A stretch of 7,458 bases of DNA from Candidatus Galloscillospira excrementavium (GTDB lineage Bacteria; Bacillota; Clostridia; Oscillospirales; Oscillospiraceae), in assembly GCA_018711785.1 (NCBI GenBank), contig DVHW01000100.1, positions 1-7,458 on the forward strand, read 5' to 3'. Positions 1 to 5,699 of the stretch are shown one piece after another. The notes below the pieces were generated by a model, which had not been told where the DNA came from, ran no database searches, and saw only the letters and a program-made list of their open reading frames with translations. The translations under genes were made by a program, and so were the position numbers. Each line of letters starts with the position of its first letter. The stretch's first letter is position 1.

Positions 1-14
1 TGACGGCCACCCCG

Positions 15-1004
15 TCACAGGGCCACCTCGCCGGCGATGCTCTGGGCAAACCAGTCCCGCACGCCCTCCCCGCCCCCCTGGCCCAGGGCCCACATGAGCT
101 TGGTGACCGCCGCCTCGGTGGTCATGTCGTAGCCCTGGATGACCCCCTCGGCCAGGGCCTTCTGCCCCACCTCGTAGAGGGAGAAGTCGCTGCGCTCGTA
201 GAGGCACTGGCTGCACACCACCACCGCCACGCCGCCCCGGACGGCGGTGTGGAGCTTGGAGATCAGGTCCCGGCGGATGAAGTGGAGCCCCCCGGCGCCG
301 AAGGCCTCGATCACCACCCCCCGGTAGTGCATGGCCAGGAGCATATCGAAGATCTCCGGATTCAGCCCCGGGGTCAGCTTGATGAGGAACACGTCCCGGC
401 ACAGCTCCTCCCGGAGGCGGCAGGGCCCCCCGGCGGCCGGGATGGCCGCCCGGTCGATGTGGAGACCCCCCGCGTCCACCCGGCCCGCCAGGGGCCAGTT
501 CACGCTCTCGAAGGCATCGAAGTCGGTGGTGCGCACCTTCACCGCCCGGGTGCCCAAAATGATTTTCCGGTCAAAGGCCAGGAACACGCCCCCCACCCCG
601 CTGGCCGCCATGGCCAGGGCGGTGCGCATGTTCTCCAGGGCGTCGGTGAGGGGGTGCTCGATGGGCAGCTGGGCCCCGGTGAGCACCACCGGGATGGCGA
701 TGCCCTGAAGCATGAAGGAGAGCACTGCGGCGGTGTAGGCCATGGTGTCGGTGCCGTGGGTGATGACCACCCCGTCAAAATCTGTCCGGGCGGCGTACAC
801 CGCCCGGGCGATGAGCTGCCACTCCTCGGGCTGGATATTGGAGGAGTCCAGCCGCAAAAGGTCCCGGATGGTGAGCTCGTACCCCGCCGCCGCGCCCCCC
901 AGCCGGGCCAGAAGTCCCGCGCCGTCCATCTCTGGGGCCAGGCCCTCCCCGGTGGGGCGGGAGGCGATGGTCCCCCCGGTGGTCAAGAGTAAAATCCGCT
1001 TCAT
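15..1004 (-). CDS. ansA: L-asparaginase, type I (cytoplasmic) style
   Basis: This enzyme hydrolyses L-asparagine to aspartate and ammonia. The 329-residue length is normal for bacterial asparaginases. The N-terminus runs straight into the first active-site motif TTGGTIA (residues 8-14, nucleophile Thr12) with no signal peptide, so a cytoplasmic, type I-like enzyme is expected. The second signature HGTDTMAYTAA starts at residue 83 and supplies Thr85 and Asp86; Lys156 in the RAVKVRT stretch fits the catalytic lysine, and Ser54/Ser55 fit the substrate-binding loop. The C-terminal domain carries the typical VIEAFGAGG sequence (about residue 232). Start: ATG at 1002-1004 preceded by a modest AAAAGGG site 9 bases upstream. 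It is transcribed alone, divergent from the DUF4234 gene. The family assignment is firm; the gene symbol and exact subtype, or an asparaginase/glutaminase mix, are less certain. Confidence 0.95.
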   Translation of the reverse strand: MKRILLLTTGGTIASRPTGEGLAPEMDGAGLLARLGGAAAGYELTIRDLLRLDSSNIQPEEWQLIARAVYAARTDFDGVVITHGTDTMAYTAAVLSFMLQGIAIPVVLTGAQLPIEHPLTDALENMRTALAMAASGVGGVFLAFDRKIILGTRAVKVRTTDFDAFESVNWPLAGRVDAGGLHIDRAAIPAAGGPCRLREELCRDVFLIKLTPGLNPEIFDMLLAMHYRGVVIEAFGAGGLHFIRRDLISKLHTAVRGGVAVVVCSQCLYERSDFSLYEVGQKALAEGVIQGYDMTTEAAVTKLMWALGQGGGEGVRDWFAQSIAGEVAL

Positions 1005-1036
1005 GGTCTTTTTCCCTTTTCTTTATGATTTCTAAA

Positions 1037-1065
1037 TTGCTTTTTCAGACGGTTCCTATTATACT
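1037..1065 (+). promoter_or_regulatory. Probable promoter of the DUF4234-DUF2752 unit
   Basis: A -35-like TTGCTT (1037-1042), a 17-base spacer and a -10 TATACT (1060-1065, 5 of 6 to consensus) lie in the AT-rich gap in front of the DUF4234 gene. The -35 is weak. The predicted start is near 1072, giving a leader of about 27 bases that includes the ribosome binding site. Confidence 0.5.
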
Positions 1066-1086
1066 AGTTCCAGAATGAAAAGGAAA
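1058..1086 (-). promoter_or_regulatory. Probable promoter of the asparaginase gene
   Basis: Read on the minus strand, positions 1063-1058 are a perfect TATAAT. A weak TTTCCT sits 17 bases upstream (1086-1081). The predicted transcript would start near 1051 with a leader of about 46 bases. The -10 overlaps the plus-strand -10 of the divergent gene. Confidence 0.45.
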
Positions 1087-1090
1087 GGAG
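1084..1090 (+). promoter_or_regulatory. Ribosome binding site that decides the DUF4234 start
   Basis: AAAGGAG lies 8 bases before the ATG at 1099. The in-frame ATG at 1075 lies upstream of this site and has none of its own, so 1099 is the chosen start. Confidence 0.8.
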
Positions 1091-1098
1091 TCCTTTCT

Positions 1099-1458
1099 AT
1101 GAAACGGCGCAGCATCGGCCTGTGTATCTTCCTCTCCATCATCACCTGCGGCATCTACGCCATGTACTGGTTCGTCTGCCTGACTGACGAGTCCAACACG
1201 GTCACCGGCCAGGGCACCACCACCGGCGGCGTGGCCCTGCTGTTCAACCTCATCACCTGCGGCATCTACGGCATCTACTGGTCCTACAAAATGGGCGAAA
1301 AGCTGGACGCCGCCCGGGTGGCCAGCGGCGCGCCCTACGGCAGCCTCGCCATTTTGTATCTGGTGCTGTCCATCTTCGGGCTGCAGATCGTCACCTACGC
1401 CCTGGTCCAGAGCGAGCTGAACAAGTTCACCCCTATCGGGCCAAATGACCTCTTCTAA
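1099..1458 (+). CDS. DUF4234 family small membrane protein
   Basis: A 119-residue integral membrane protein of the DUF4234 family, function unknown. Three hydrophobic segments are visible at about residues 7-28, 43-62 and 82-105. Two copies of the family's signature occur: TCGIYAMYW at 16-24 and TCGIYGIYW at 53-61, so the protein looks like an internally duplicated unit. After the second copy comes the usual polar stretch KMGEKLD, and the C-terminus is polar (SELNKF). No catalytic motif is seen. The start at 1099 is preferred over 1075 because of the AAAGGAG site between them. The last 14 bases overlap the DUF2752 gene, so the two are co-transcribed and probably translationally linked. A housekeeping envelope role is possible but is only a guess. 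Confidence 0.88.
   Translation: MKRRSIGLCIFLSIITCGIYAMYWFVCLTDESNTVTGQGTTTGGVALLFNLITCGIYGIYWSYKMGEKLDAARVASGAPYGSLAILYLVLSIFGLQIVTYALVQSELNKFTPIGPNDLF
1141..1281 (+). repeat. Imperfect 30-base direct repeat inside the DUF4234 gene
   Basis: Positions 1141-1170 and 1252-1281 match at 28 of 30 bases and encode the two TCGIYxxYW motifs in the same frame. They mark an internal duplication of the protein. Confidence 0.8.
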
Positions 1459-1849
1459 ATCCCGCCTGCTCCGTCTGCTGGCGGGGGCGGCGGCGGTTTT
1501 GGCCGCCGGGCTCGGGTACGCGGCCTGGGTCTCCCTCACCGGGCTGGCCATTCCCTGCCCCGTCCACGCCCTCACCGGGCTGTGGTGCCCCGGCTGCGGG
1601 GTGACCCGGATGTGCCTGGCCCTGCTGGGGATGGACCTGGCCGGGGCCTGGCGGGCCAACCCGGGGCTGCTGCTGGCCCTGCCGGCGGCGGCCGTCCTGC
1701 TCGGCTCCATGGCCTGGCGGTATGTCCGGCAGGGGAAACGCGCCCTCCTCCCCTGGCAGACCGGGCTGGTGTGGGCCCTGGTGGTGTGGATGCTGGGCTT
1801 CGGCCTGCTGCGCAACCTGCCCGCGTTTTCCTTCCTCGCGCCCCGATAA
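1445..1849 (+). CDS. DUF2752 family membrane protein
   Basis: A 134-residue membrane protein of the DUF2752 family, function unknown. The diagnostic motif CPGCGVTR is at residues 48-55, preceded by the family's other cysteine (Cys38, in IPCP) and followed by ANP (71-73). Hydrophobic segments lie at about 8-31, 56-65 (short), 73-91 and 105-123. The spaced cysteines resemble a metal or disulfide site, but that is inference. It overlaps the end of the DUF4234 gene by 14 bases in a different frame and has no recognisable Shine-Dalgarno sequence in front of ATG 1445, which suggests translational coupling to the upstream gene. DUF2752 and DUF4234 genes are often neighbours in Gram-positive bacteria, which supports a shared but unknown role. 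A strong terminator follows within 10 bases of the stop codon. Confidence 0.88.
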   Translation: MTSSKSRLLRLLAGAAAVLAAGLGYAAWVSLTGLAIPCPVHALTGLWCPGCGVTRMCLALLGMDLAGAWRANPGLLLALPAAAVLLGSMAWRYVRQGKRALLPWQTGLVWALVVWMLGFGLLRNLPAFSFLAPR

Positions 1850-1855
1850 ACTGAA

Positions 1856-1896
1856 CGCCGCCCGGACCTGTCTCCCAGGTCCGGGCGGCGTTTTTT
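1856..1896 (+). terminator. Intrinsic terminator after the DUF2752 gene
   Basis: A perfect 15-bp stem (1856-1870 with 1876-1890), a 5-base loop TCTCC and a run of six T (1891-1896). It ends the plus-strand unit. The opposing oxidoreductase gene's TAA stop is read from the T-run (1895-1897). On the minus strand the stem is followed by TTCAGTTTATC, so weak two-way action is possible. Confidence 0.93.
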
Positions 1897-2500
1897 AGAA
1901 CGTTTGAGCTAACGCGGGGCAGCGGTCCATGGCCGCCCGGAGGATGGCCCTCCCGTCCAGGGCCGCGTTGTCCAGCCCCTCGGCGCAGAGCACCGAGAAA
2001 TGGGGGATGCCGTACATGGCGCACAGGGCCTCCAGGTGTCGGGCCCCCATCTCCATCCAGGCCAGGGGGCCCTCACCGTACTGCCCGCCCCGGGTGGTGA
2101 TGAAGAGGAGCTTCTCCGCCCGGCACAGGCCCACCATGGCGCCCTTCTCGTCGTAGCCGAAGGTGATGTTTGCCACCGAGATGCGCTCCAGGTAGATCTT
2201 CAGAATGGCGGGATAGCTCAGGTCCCAGAAGGGGGCGGCCACCACGATTTTGTCTGCCGCGGCAAACTGCCGGGCCGGGTCGAACATGGGCTGCTCCAGC
2301 CGCCCGGCGGCCCAGAGCTCGTCCCGCTCGGAGAGCACCTCCGGGTACTGGGGGGTCAGCCGGTCCGCCGTCAGGTCCCGCTCCGTGATGCGGTCCCCCG
2401 GGTGGGCGGCGGCATACTCCGCCAGAAACCGCCGGGCCAGAGCCAGGGTGCGGGAGCGCTCCCCCCGCACGCAGGCATTGATGAACAGCACTTCACTCAT
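1895..2500 (-). CDS. Flavodoxin-fold NAD(P)H-dependent oxidoreductase, azoreductase-like
   Basis: A 201-residue cytoplasmic protein of the NAD(P)H quinone/azoreductase-like flavodoxin-fold superfamily, expected to bind FMN and reduce quinones, azo compounds or similar acceptors in two-electron steps. The N-terminal beta strand LFINACVR and following SRT (residues 5-18) fit the FMN phosphate loop; APFWDLSYPAILKIYLERI (89-107) matches the AzoR-type segment around the flavin ring; TTRGGQY (135-141) is the second flavin-contact loop. Length matches AzoR-type enzymes. It is the last gene of the PadR operon: its ATG overlaps the DUF2812 stop in an ATGA (2497-2500), and its AAGGAGG site lies inside the last codons of DUF2812. 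The longer open frame upstream of 2500 is the DUF2812 coding region in another frame. The substrate cannot be told from sequence. Confidence 0.9.
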   Translation of the reverse strand: MSEVLFINACVRGERSRTLALARRFLAEYAAAHPGDRITERDLTADRLTPQYPEVLSERDELWAAGRLEQPMFDPARQFAAADKIVVAAPFWDLSYPAILKIYLERISVANITFGYDEKGAMVGLCRAEKLLFITTRGGQYGEGPLAWMEMGARHLEALCAMYGIPHFSVLCAEGLDNAALDGRAILRAAMDRCPALAQTF

Positions 2501-3675
2501 GTGGTCTCCTCCTTCAAGTCCAGCCGCCCCCACAGCATCTCCAGCCGCTCCGGGGCGGTCATATCCATGCCATCGCACCCCACCAGGGCCACCACGTCCC
2601 CCTGTCGCAGGAGCACATAGCTGCCGTCGGCGGTGGTGCAGGCCGCGTCAAAGCCCAGTTCTGCGTCCAGCAGCGCCGTGCCGCCCCGGTGCAGGGCGCT
2701 CACCCCCTCCGCCTCGCACTCCCACCGGAGCAGACGGTAGAGAAGCTCCGCCGTCCACTCCCACCGGCACCGGTAGCGGATGGAGTCCACGAAGCAGGAT
2801 TCCCCCTCCCCCGTGTGGGTGAGCTCGAAGTAGTCGGCGTACTCGGGCACCAGGAGGGAGTGGATCTCCCGCAGGCGGCGCTGCTCCCCCTCGGGTAGGC
2901 CCAGGTCCTCCGCCATCACCACCGGGCAGGCCCGGTAGGCCTCCCGCCCCGCCTGGTCCAAGTCCAGCTGCCGCTGCTGGCCGGCCAGGAGGCCAAAGAG
3001 CTCTAAGATCAGGGCCAGGAAGAAGAGGGCGGAGAGGACGGCACCCGCCAGGTTCACATCCCCCCGGAACCGGGACCAGAAGGGGCTGGGGGCGGGCATG
3101 GCCTGCCCCGCGGCCACCGTGCGGCGGCTGCGCCGCCAGTAGAGGAGGATGGTGGCGGTCTCCCACACCACCACCGTCAGGCCGCACAGCAGGATGGGGG
3201 GCACGAGCAGGTTGCTGTTCACCAAAAACAGCCGCTCCGTCCAGTCAAACCCCACCCCGTCGGCGGTCATGGCCGCCATCACCGCCACCACAAGCGCCAG
3301 GAAGGCCAGGGCGCCCAGTATCCCCAGCAGATTGCTCCGCACGAACTTCCGGCCGAACCGCCGCTCCTCCATGATGGGGTCGCTCTGGATGGGCACCGGG
3401 TCCTCCCCGGGCCGGGAGACAAAGAGGTCCATGCCCTGGACCTGGGCCACCCGCTCCCACCCGGCATCGGCGCAGAGCTGGAGGTAGTCTGCCCCTCCGT
3501 CCGCCGCCAGGTCCACGAAGTAGTGTACCGGCCTCGCCTCCCGGGTGAAACGGGCCAGATACCGGCAGGAGACACCCGCCAGCCGCAGGCCCTCCGCCCC
3601 CTGCTTTTCCAGCCAGGCCTGGGCCGCCTTGTAGTCTACGCAGAGATAGGGGAAAATGCGCCAGACGTACTTCAT
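2497..3675 (-). CDS. DUF2812 domain membrane protein
   Basis: A 392-residue protein. Residues 1 to about 105 form a DUF2812 domain (KYVWRIFPYLCVDYKAAQAWLEKQGAEGL at the start, then HYFVDLA at 51-57 and a GWERVAQVQGMDLF segment at 72-85). Three hydrophobic segments follow at about 115-137, 155-180 and 208-232, then a soluble C-terminal region of about 160 residues without a recognised fold. The function of DUF2812 proteins is unknown; they are commonly encoded beside PadR regulators, as here, and are assumed to be the PadR target or partner. The start ATG overlaps the PadR stop as ATGA (3672-3675), with a GGAGGAGGAAGG ribosome site inside PadR. The extended C-terminal region is longer than the domain alone requires and could be the functional part. 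Confidence 0.85.
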   Translation of the reverse strand: MKYVWRIFPYLCVDYKAAQAWLEKQGAEGLRLAGVSCRYLARFTREARPVHYFVDLAADGGADYLQLCADAGWERVAQVQGMDLFVSRPGEDPVPIQSDPIMEERRFGRKFVRSNLLGILGALAFLALVVAVMAAMTADGVGFDWTERLFLVNSNLLVPPILLCGLTVVVWETATILLYWRRSRRTVAAGQAMPAPSPFWSRFRGDVNLAGAVLSALFFLALILELFGLLAGQQRQLDLDQAGREAYRACPVVMAEDLGLPEGEQRRLREIHSLLVPEYADYFELTHTGEGESCFVDSIRYRCRWEWTAELLYRLLRWECEAEGVSALHRGGTALLDAELGFDAACTTADGSYVLLRQGDVVALVGCDGMDMTAPERLEMLWGRLDLKEETT

Positions 3676-3992
3676 GTTCCTTCCTCCTCCATGGCCCGCC
3701 TCATGTCCTCCGCCTGGCGGAGGATGCGCTCGTACTCCCGCCGGAGGGTCTCCTCCCCCGCCGGGGTGAGCCGGTAGTACTTCCGGCTGTCCTCCACCCC
3801 GGCGGCGGCGATGAGCCCGTCCCGCTCGAACCGGTCCAGCAGGGCGTACAGGGTCCCGGCCCCCACGCTCACCCGGCCCTGGGTCAGGGCCTGGATGTAC
3901 TGCATCACGCCGTAGCCGTGGCGCCGGGTGCGCAGGGCCAGCAGGACATAGAACATGGGCTCGGTCAGGGTGTCCAGCTTCTTCCGGGCCAC
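3672..3992 (-). CDS. PadR family transcriptional regulator
   Basis: A 106-residue winged-helix repressor of the small PadR class. Seen in order: MFYVLLAL (13-20), HGYGVMQ (25-31), the recognition-helix region GTLYALLDRFERDGLI (46-61), the wing RKYYRLTPAG (70-79), and a C-terminal helix rich in E and R (80-104) that would serve dimerisation. The start is set at GTG 3990-3992 because GGAGG (4000-4004) lies 7 bases before it; the longer frame from GTG 4013 adds LRGGSA-type residues encoded by the ribosome site itself. It is the first gene of a three-gene operon and overlaps DUF2812 by four bases. An AT-rich repeat overlapping its promoter is the likely operator, so autorepression is expected. 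The inducing ligand is unknown. Confidence 0.95.
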   Translation of the reverse strand: MARKKLDTLTEPMFYVLLALRTRRHGYGVMQYIQALTQGRVSVGAGTLYALLDRFERDGLIAAAGVEDSRKYYRLTPAGEETLRREYERILRQAEDMRRAMEEEGT

Positions 3993-3999
3993 GGCGCTC

Positions 4000-4004
4000 C
4001 CTCC
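4000..4004 (-). promoter_or_regulatory. Ribosome binding site that decides the PadR start
   Basis: GGAGG on the minus strand, in a purine run at 3998-4008, 7 bases before GTG 3992. It rules against the longer frame that begins at 4013. Confidence 0.75.
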
Positions 4005-4011
4005 CCTCAGC

Positions 4012-4058
4012 ACTATATCGATATTCGCTGCTATGATACTATATCAATATTCGATATA
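4012..4058. promoter_or_regulatory. Likely PadR operator: tandem AT-rich palindromic repeats
   Basis: Two direct copies of ACTATATCRATATTCG occur at 4012-4027 and 4038-4053, 15 of 16 bases identical and 26 bases apart. The first contains the palindrome ATATCGATAT (4015-4024); the second forms the inverted repeat TATATC-N7-GATATA (4040-4045 with 4053-4058). One copy fills the promoter spacer and the other lies at or just after the transcription start. PadR proteins are known to bind AT-rich palindromes at their own promoters. Assignment to this PadR is inference from position. Confidence 0.7.
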
Positions 4059-4064
4059 TGTCAA
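4036..4064 (-). promoter_or_regulatory. Promoter of the padR operon
   Basis: On the minus strand a perfect -35 TTGACA (4064-4059) is followed by a 17-base spacer and a -10-like TAGTAT (4041-4036, 4 of 6). Transcription would begin near 4029, about 37 bases before the PadR GTG. The spacer is made almost entirely of the inverted repeat described as the operator. Confidence 0.75.
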
Positions 4065-4074
4065 GAGGAGGGCG

Positions 4075-4107
4075 CAAAAAAGCGGGCCCGCAGGTGCGGG
4101 CCCGCTT
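4075..4107 (-). terminator. Intrinsic terminator after the 188-residue protein gene
   Basis: A 12-bp GC-rich stem (4080-4091 with 4096-4107) with loop AGGT. On the minus strand it is followed by a run of T (complement of the A run at 4076-4081). It lies about 20 bases past the stop codon at 4128 and insulates that gene from the padR promoter just beyond. Confidence 0.9.
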
Positions 4108-4127
4108 CTCGAGCCGCCCGGTCCCCC

Positions 4128-4694
4128 TCACCGGCTGTCCCGGGCGGCCAAAACGGCCTCCATGTTGTCCAGCAGGAACCGCTGGGCCTCCGGGGTGTAG
4201 AGGACGGTGGTATAGGTGCCGTACTGGCCCGTCCGCTCCTCCTCCAGGATGCCCACGGTGGCGGCCAGGGGGGTGACGCACTTACGCCGCTTGCCCGGGG
4301 CGGTCTCCACCTCCCGCAGGAAGCCCTTCTCCACCAGCCAGTTCGTGATGGCGCTGAGGGTCAGCTTCTTCCGGCTCTCTCCGCCCCCCACCGCGTCGTT
4401 CACCGTCTGGACGAATACGCTCACCGTCACCGGGGTCTCTGAGATGGGCACGGCGGCGCGCTCCGCCTCGGTGAGGTAGAACTCCGGCTTCTTGGGCTGT
4501 CTGGCCCGCTCGCCCCGCTCCAGGCGGTCGGCGTCCTCCTTGAGGATGCCGGCCACGTAGAAGAAGCACCGCACCAGCCGGGCCTGGTTGAGCACGGTGT
4601 CCTCCGGCAGCTCCTGCCCACTGATGGGGTCGATGCCCTGGGCCAGCTGCTCCATGTACTGCTGGGCCCGGCGCAGGGTGTCCAGCTCGTTCAT
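4128..4694 (-). CDS. Conserved protein of unknown function, possible winged-helix C-terminal half
   Basis: A 188-residue soluble protein without signal peptide or membrane segment. I recognise the style from many Firmicutes hypothetical proteins but know no name or function. The N-terminal part (1-50) is helical with a conserved-looking GIDPISGQELPEDTVLNQARLVRCFFYVAGIL block at 20-50. A charged linker rich in R, K and P follows (55-75). The C-terminal part has a helix-rich segment RKKLTLSAITNWLVEKGFLREVE (108-130) that reads like a winged-helix unit and ends with ERTGQYGTYTTVLYTPEAQRFLLDNMEAV (153-181). DNA or RNA binding is a guess from that shape. The start ATG 4692-4694 has AAGGAGG about 9 bases upstream, its own promoter and its own terminator, so it is a single-gene unit. 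It is divergent from the TIGR04255 gene. Confidence 0.85.
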   Translation of the reverse strand: MNELDTLRRAQQYMEQLAQGIDPISGQELPEDTVLNQARLVRCFFYVAGILKEDADRLERGERARQPKKPEFYLTEAERAAVPISETPVTVSVFVQTVNDAVGGGESRKKLTLSAITNWLVEKGFLREVETAPGKRRKCVTPLAATVGILEEERTGQYGTYTTVLYTPEAQRFLLDNMEAVLAARDSR

Positions 4695-4717
4695 CCCGCT
4701 CCCCTCCTTTTCTTTTT

Positions 4718-4745
4718 ATTTTATTCCTTTGCCCGATTTCGTCAA
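4718..4745 (-). promoter_or_regulatory. Promoter of the 188-residue protein gene
   Basis: On the minus strand TTGACG (4745-4740, 5 of 6), a 16-base spacer and TAAAAT (4723-4718, 5 of 6). The start would be near 4711, giving a very short leader containing the AAGGAGG site. A second TTGACG lies further upstream (4761-4756) without a matching -10. Confidence 0.65.
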
Positions 4746-4824
4746 GGTGCCTCTGCGTCAAAAAACGTCTATGATTGTATTTTCCTCCGGCCGCACACTC
4801 GCTTTTGCTTGTCCTTTTTCCGGT

Positions 4825-4853
4825 TTGACATCCCCGCCTCCGCGGGCTACAAT
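4825..4853 (+). promoter_or_regulatory. Promoter of the TIGR04255-family gene
   Basis: A perfect -35 TTGACA (4825-4830), a 17-base spacer and a -10 TACAAT (4848-4853, 5 of 6). This is the best promoter match in the window. Transcription would begin near 4860, which puts the ATG at 4861 at the very 5' end of the RNA and favours the downstream GTG as the start. Confidence 0.85.
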
Positions 4854-4875
4854 AGGGACCATGAGAATCCATATC

Positions 4876-4882
4876 AGGAGGG
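4876..4882 (+). promoter_or_regulatory. Ribosome binding site that decides the TIGR04255 start
   Basis: AGGAGGG lies 8 bases before GTG 4891. The in-frame ATG 4861 lies upstream of this site. Confidence 0.8.
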
Positions 4883-4890
4883 ACCACGCC

Positions 4891-5682
4891 GTGTTTTTCG
4901 CCAGCTACGACCGCTACCGCTATGCCCGCAGCCCCCTTGTGGAGGTCATCTGCCAGCTCCGCTTCCCCGCCATCCTCTCCATCGGCGCCAAGGAGCCCGC
5001 CGAGTTCCAGGAGGCGGTGCGCCGGGATTTCCCCCGGTACAGCGCCCGGGTGGAGCGGGTCCCGCCCAAGGTGGTGGGGGCAGGCACGCCAAACGCCTCG
5101 GTCCAGCAGCAGCCTCCGGTGACCAACTACCAGTTCCTCTCCGCCGACGGGACGTGGAAGCTGAACCTGACCAGTTCCTTCATCGCCCTGTCCACCCTGC
5201 GCTACACCCGGTGGGAGGAGTTCGCCCAGGCCCTGGACCGGCCCCTGGCCCAGTTCATCCAGATCTACCAGCCCGCCTTCTTTGAGCGGGCGGGCCTGCG
5301 GTACATCAACGCTTTCTCCCGCAAGGCCCTGGGGCTGGAGGACACCCCCTGGGCCGACCTCATCCAGCCCGCCTTCCTGGGCCCCCTGGCCGAGCCCGAC
5401 GTGGAGGAGAGCACAGTCACCCGGTGCGCTCTGGACCTGGAGATGCGGCCGGAGCAGGAGGTCCGCCTGAAGCTCCACGCCGGCCCCGGCCTGCTGGGGG
5501 GCGGCAAGCGGGACCCGGAGGTCAAGTTCATCTTGGACAGCGACCTGTCCTGGGCGGGGAACCTCTCCGCCGACCAGATCCCGGCGCGGCTGGAGCGGTT
5601 CCACATCTGGGCCACCCGGCTGCTCCGCTCGGCGGTGACCTCCCAGCTCCACACTGCCATGGGTCCCTTCCCCATGGACTGA
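4891..5682 (+). CDS. TIGR04255 family protein, function unknown
   Basis: A 263-residue soluble protein matching the TIGR04255 family, which is scattered unevenly among bacteria and has no established function. The features I use are the N-terminal YARSPLVEVICQLRF (11-25), YQFLSADGTWKLNL (80-93), IALSTLRYTRWEEF (98-111) and the strongly conserved RAGLRYIN (133-140). The C-terminal half has alternating hydrophobic strands and ends in a helix HIWATRLLRSAVT, with no enzyme motif that I can see. Length is normal for the family. The GTG start at 4891 is chosen from the AGGAGGG site and the promoter at 4825-4853. A terminator follows about 20 bases after the stop, so it is transcribed alone. Relatives are sometimes seen in accessory or defence-type regions, but nothing mobile is visible here. 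Confidence 0.87.
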   Translation: MFFASYDRYRYARSPLVEVICQLRFPAILSIGAKEPAEFQEAVRRDFPRYSARVERVPPKVVGAGTPNASVQQQPPVTNYQFLSADGTWKLNLTSSFIALSTLRYTRWEEFAQALDRPLAQFIQIYQPAFFERAGLRYINAFSRKALGLEDTPWADLIQPAFLGPLAEPDVEESTVTRCALDLEMRPEQEVRLKLHAGPGLLGGGKRDPEVKFILDSDLSWAGNLSADQIPARLERFHIWATRLLRSAVTSQLHTAMGPFPMD

Positions 5683-5699
5683 TCCCCGTCCGGACACAG

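Noticed and set aside
249..992. A 247-codon plus-strand open frame opposite the asparaginase
   Set aside because: The translation is low-complexity (G, P, H, V rich) with no family resemblance, while the opposite strand encodes a full asparaginase with all catalytic motifs.
2501..2578. N-terminal extension of the oxidoreductase to 2578
   Set aside because: This stretch is the DUF2812 coding sequence in another frame; the flavodoxin fold begins right at the ATG at 2500, which has an AAGGAGG site.
4012..4064. The AT-rich repeat block as a CRISPR fragment, replication origin or attachment site
   Set aside because: There are only two copies, the spacing is too short for CRISPR, there are no DnaA-box arrays or integrase, and the position over a padR promoter explains it as an operator.
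4588..4890. Upstream extension of the TIGR04255 reading frame back to 4588
   Set aside because: It would run through the divergent gene's start, both promoters and non-coding DNA; the promoter and AGGAGGG site place the start at 4891.
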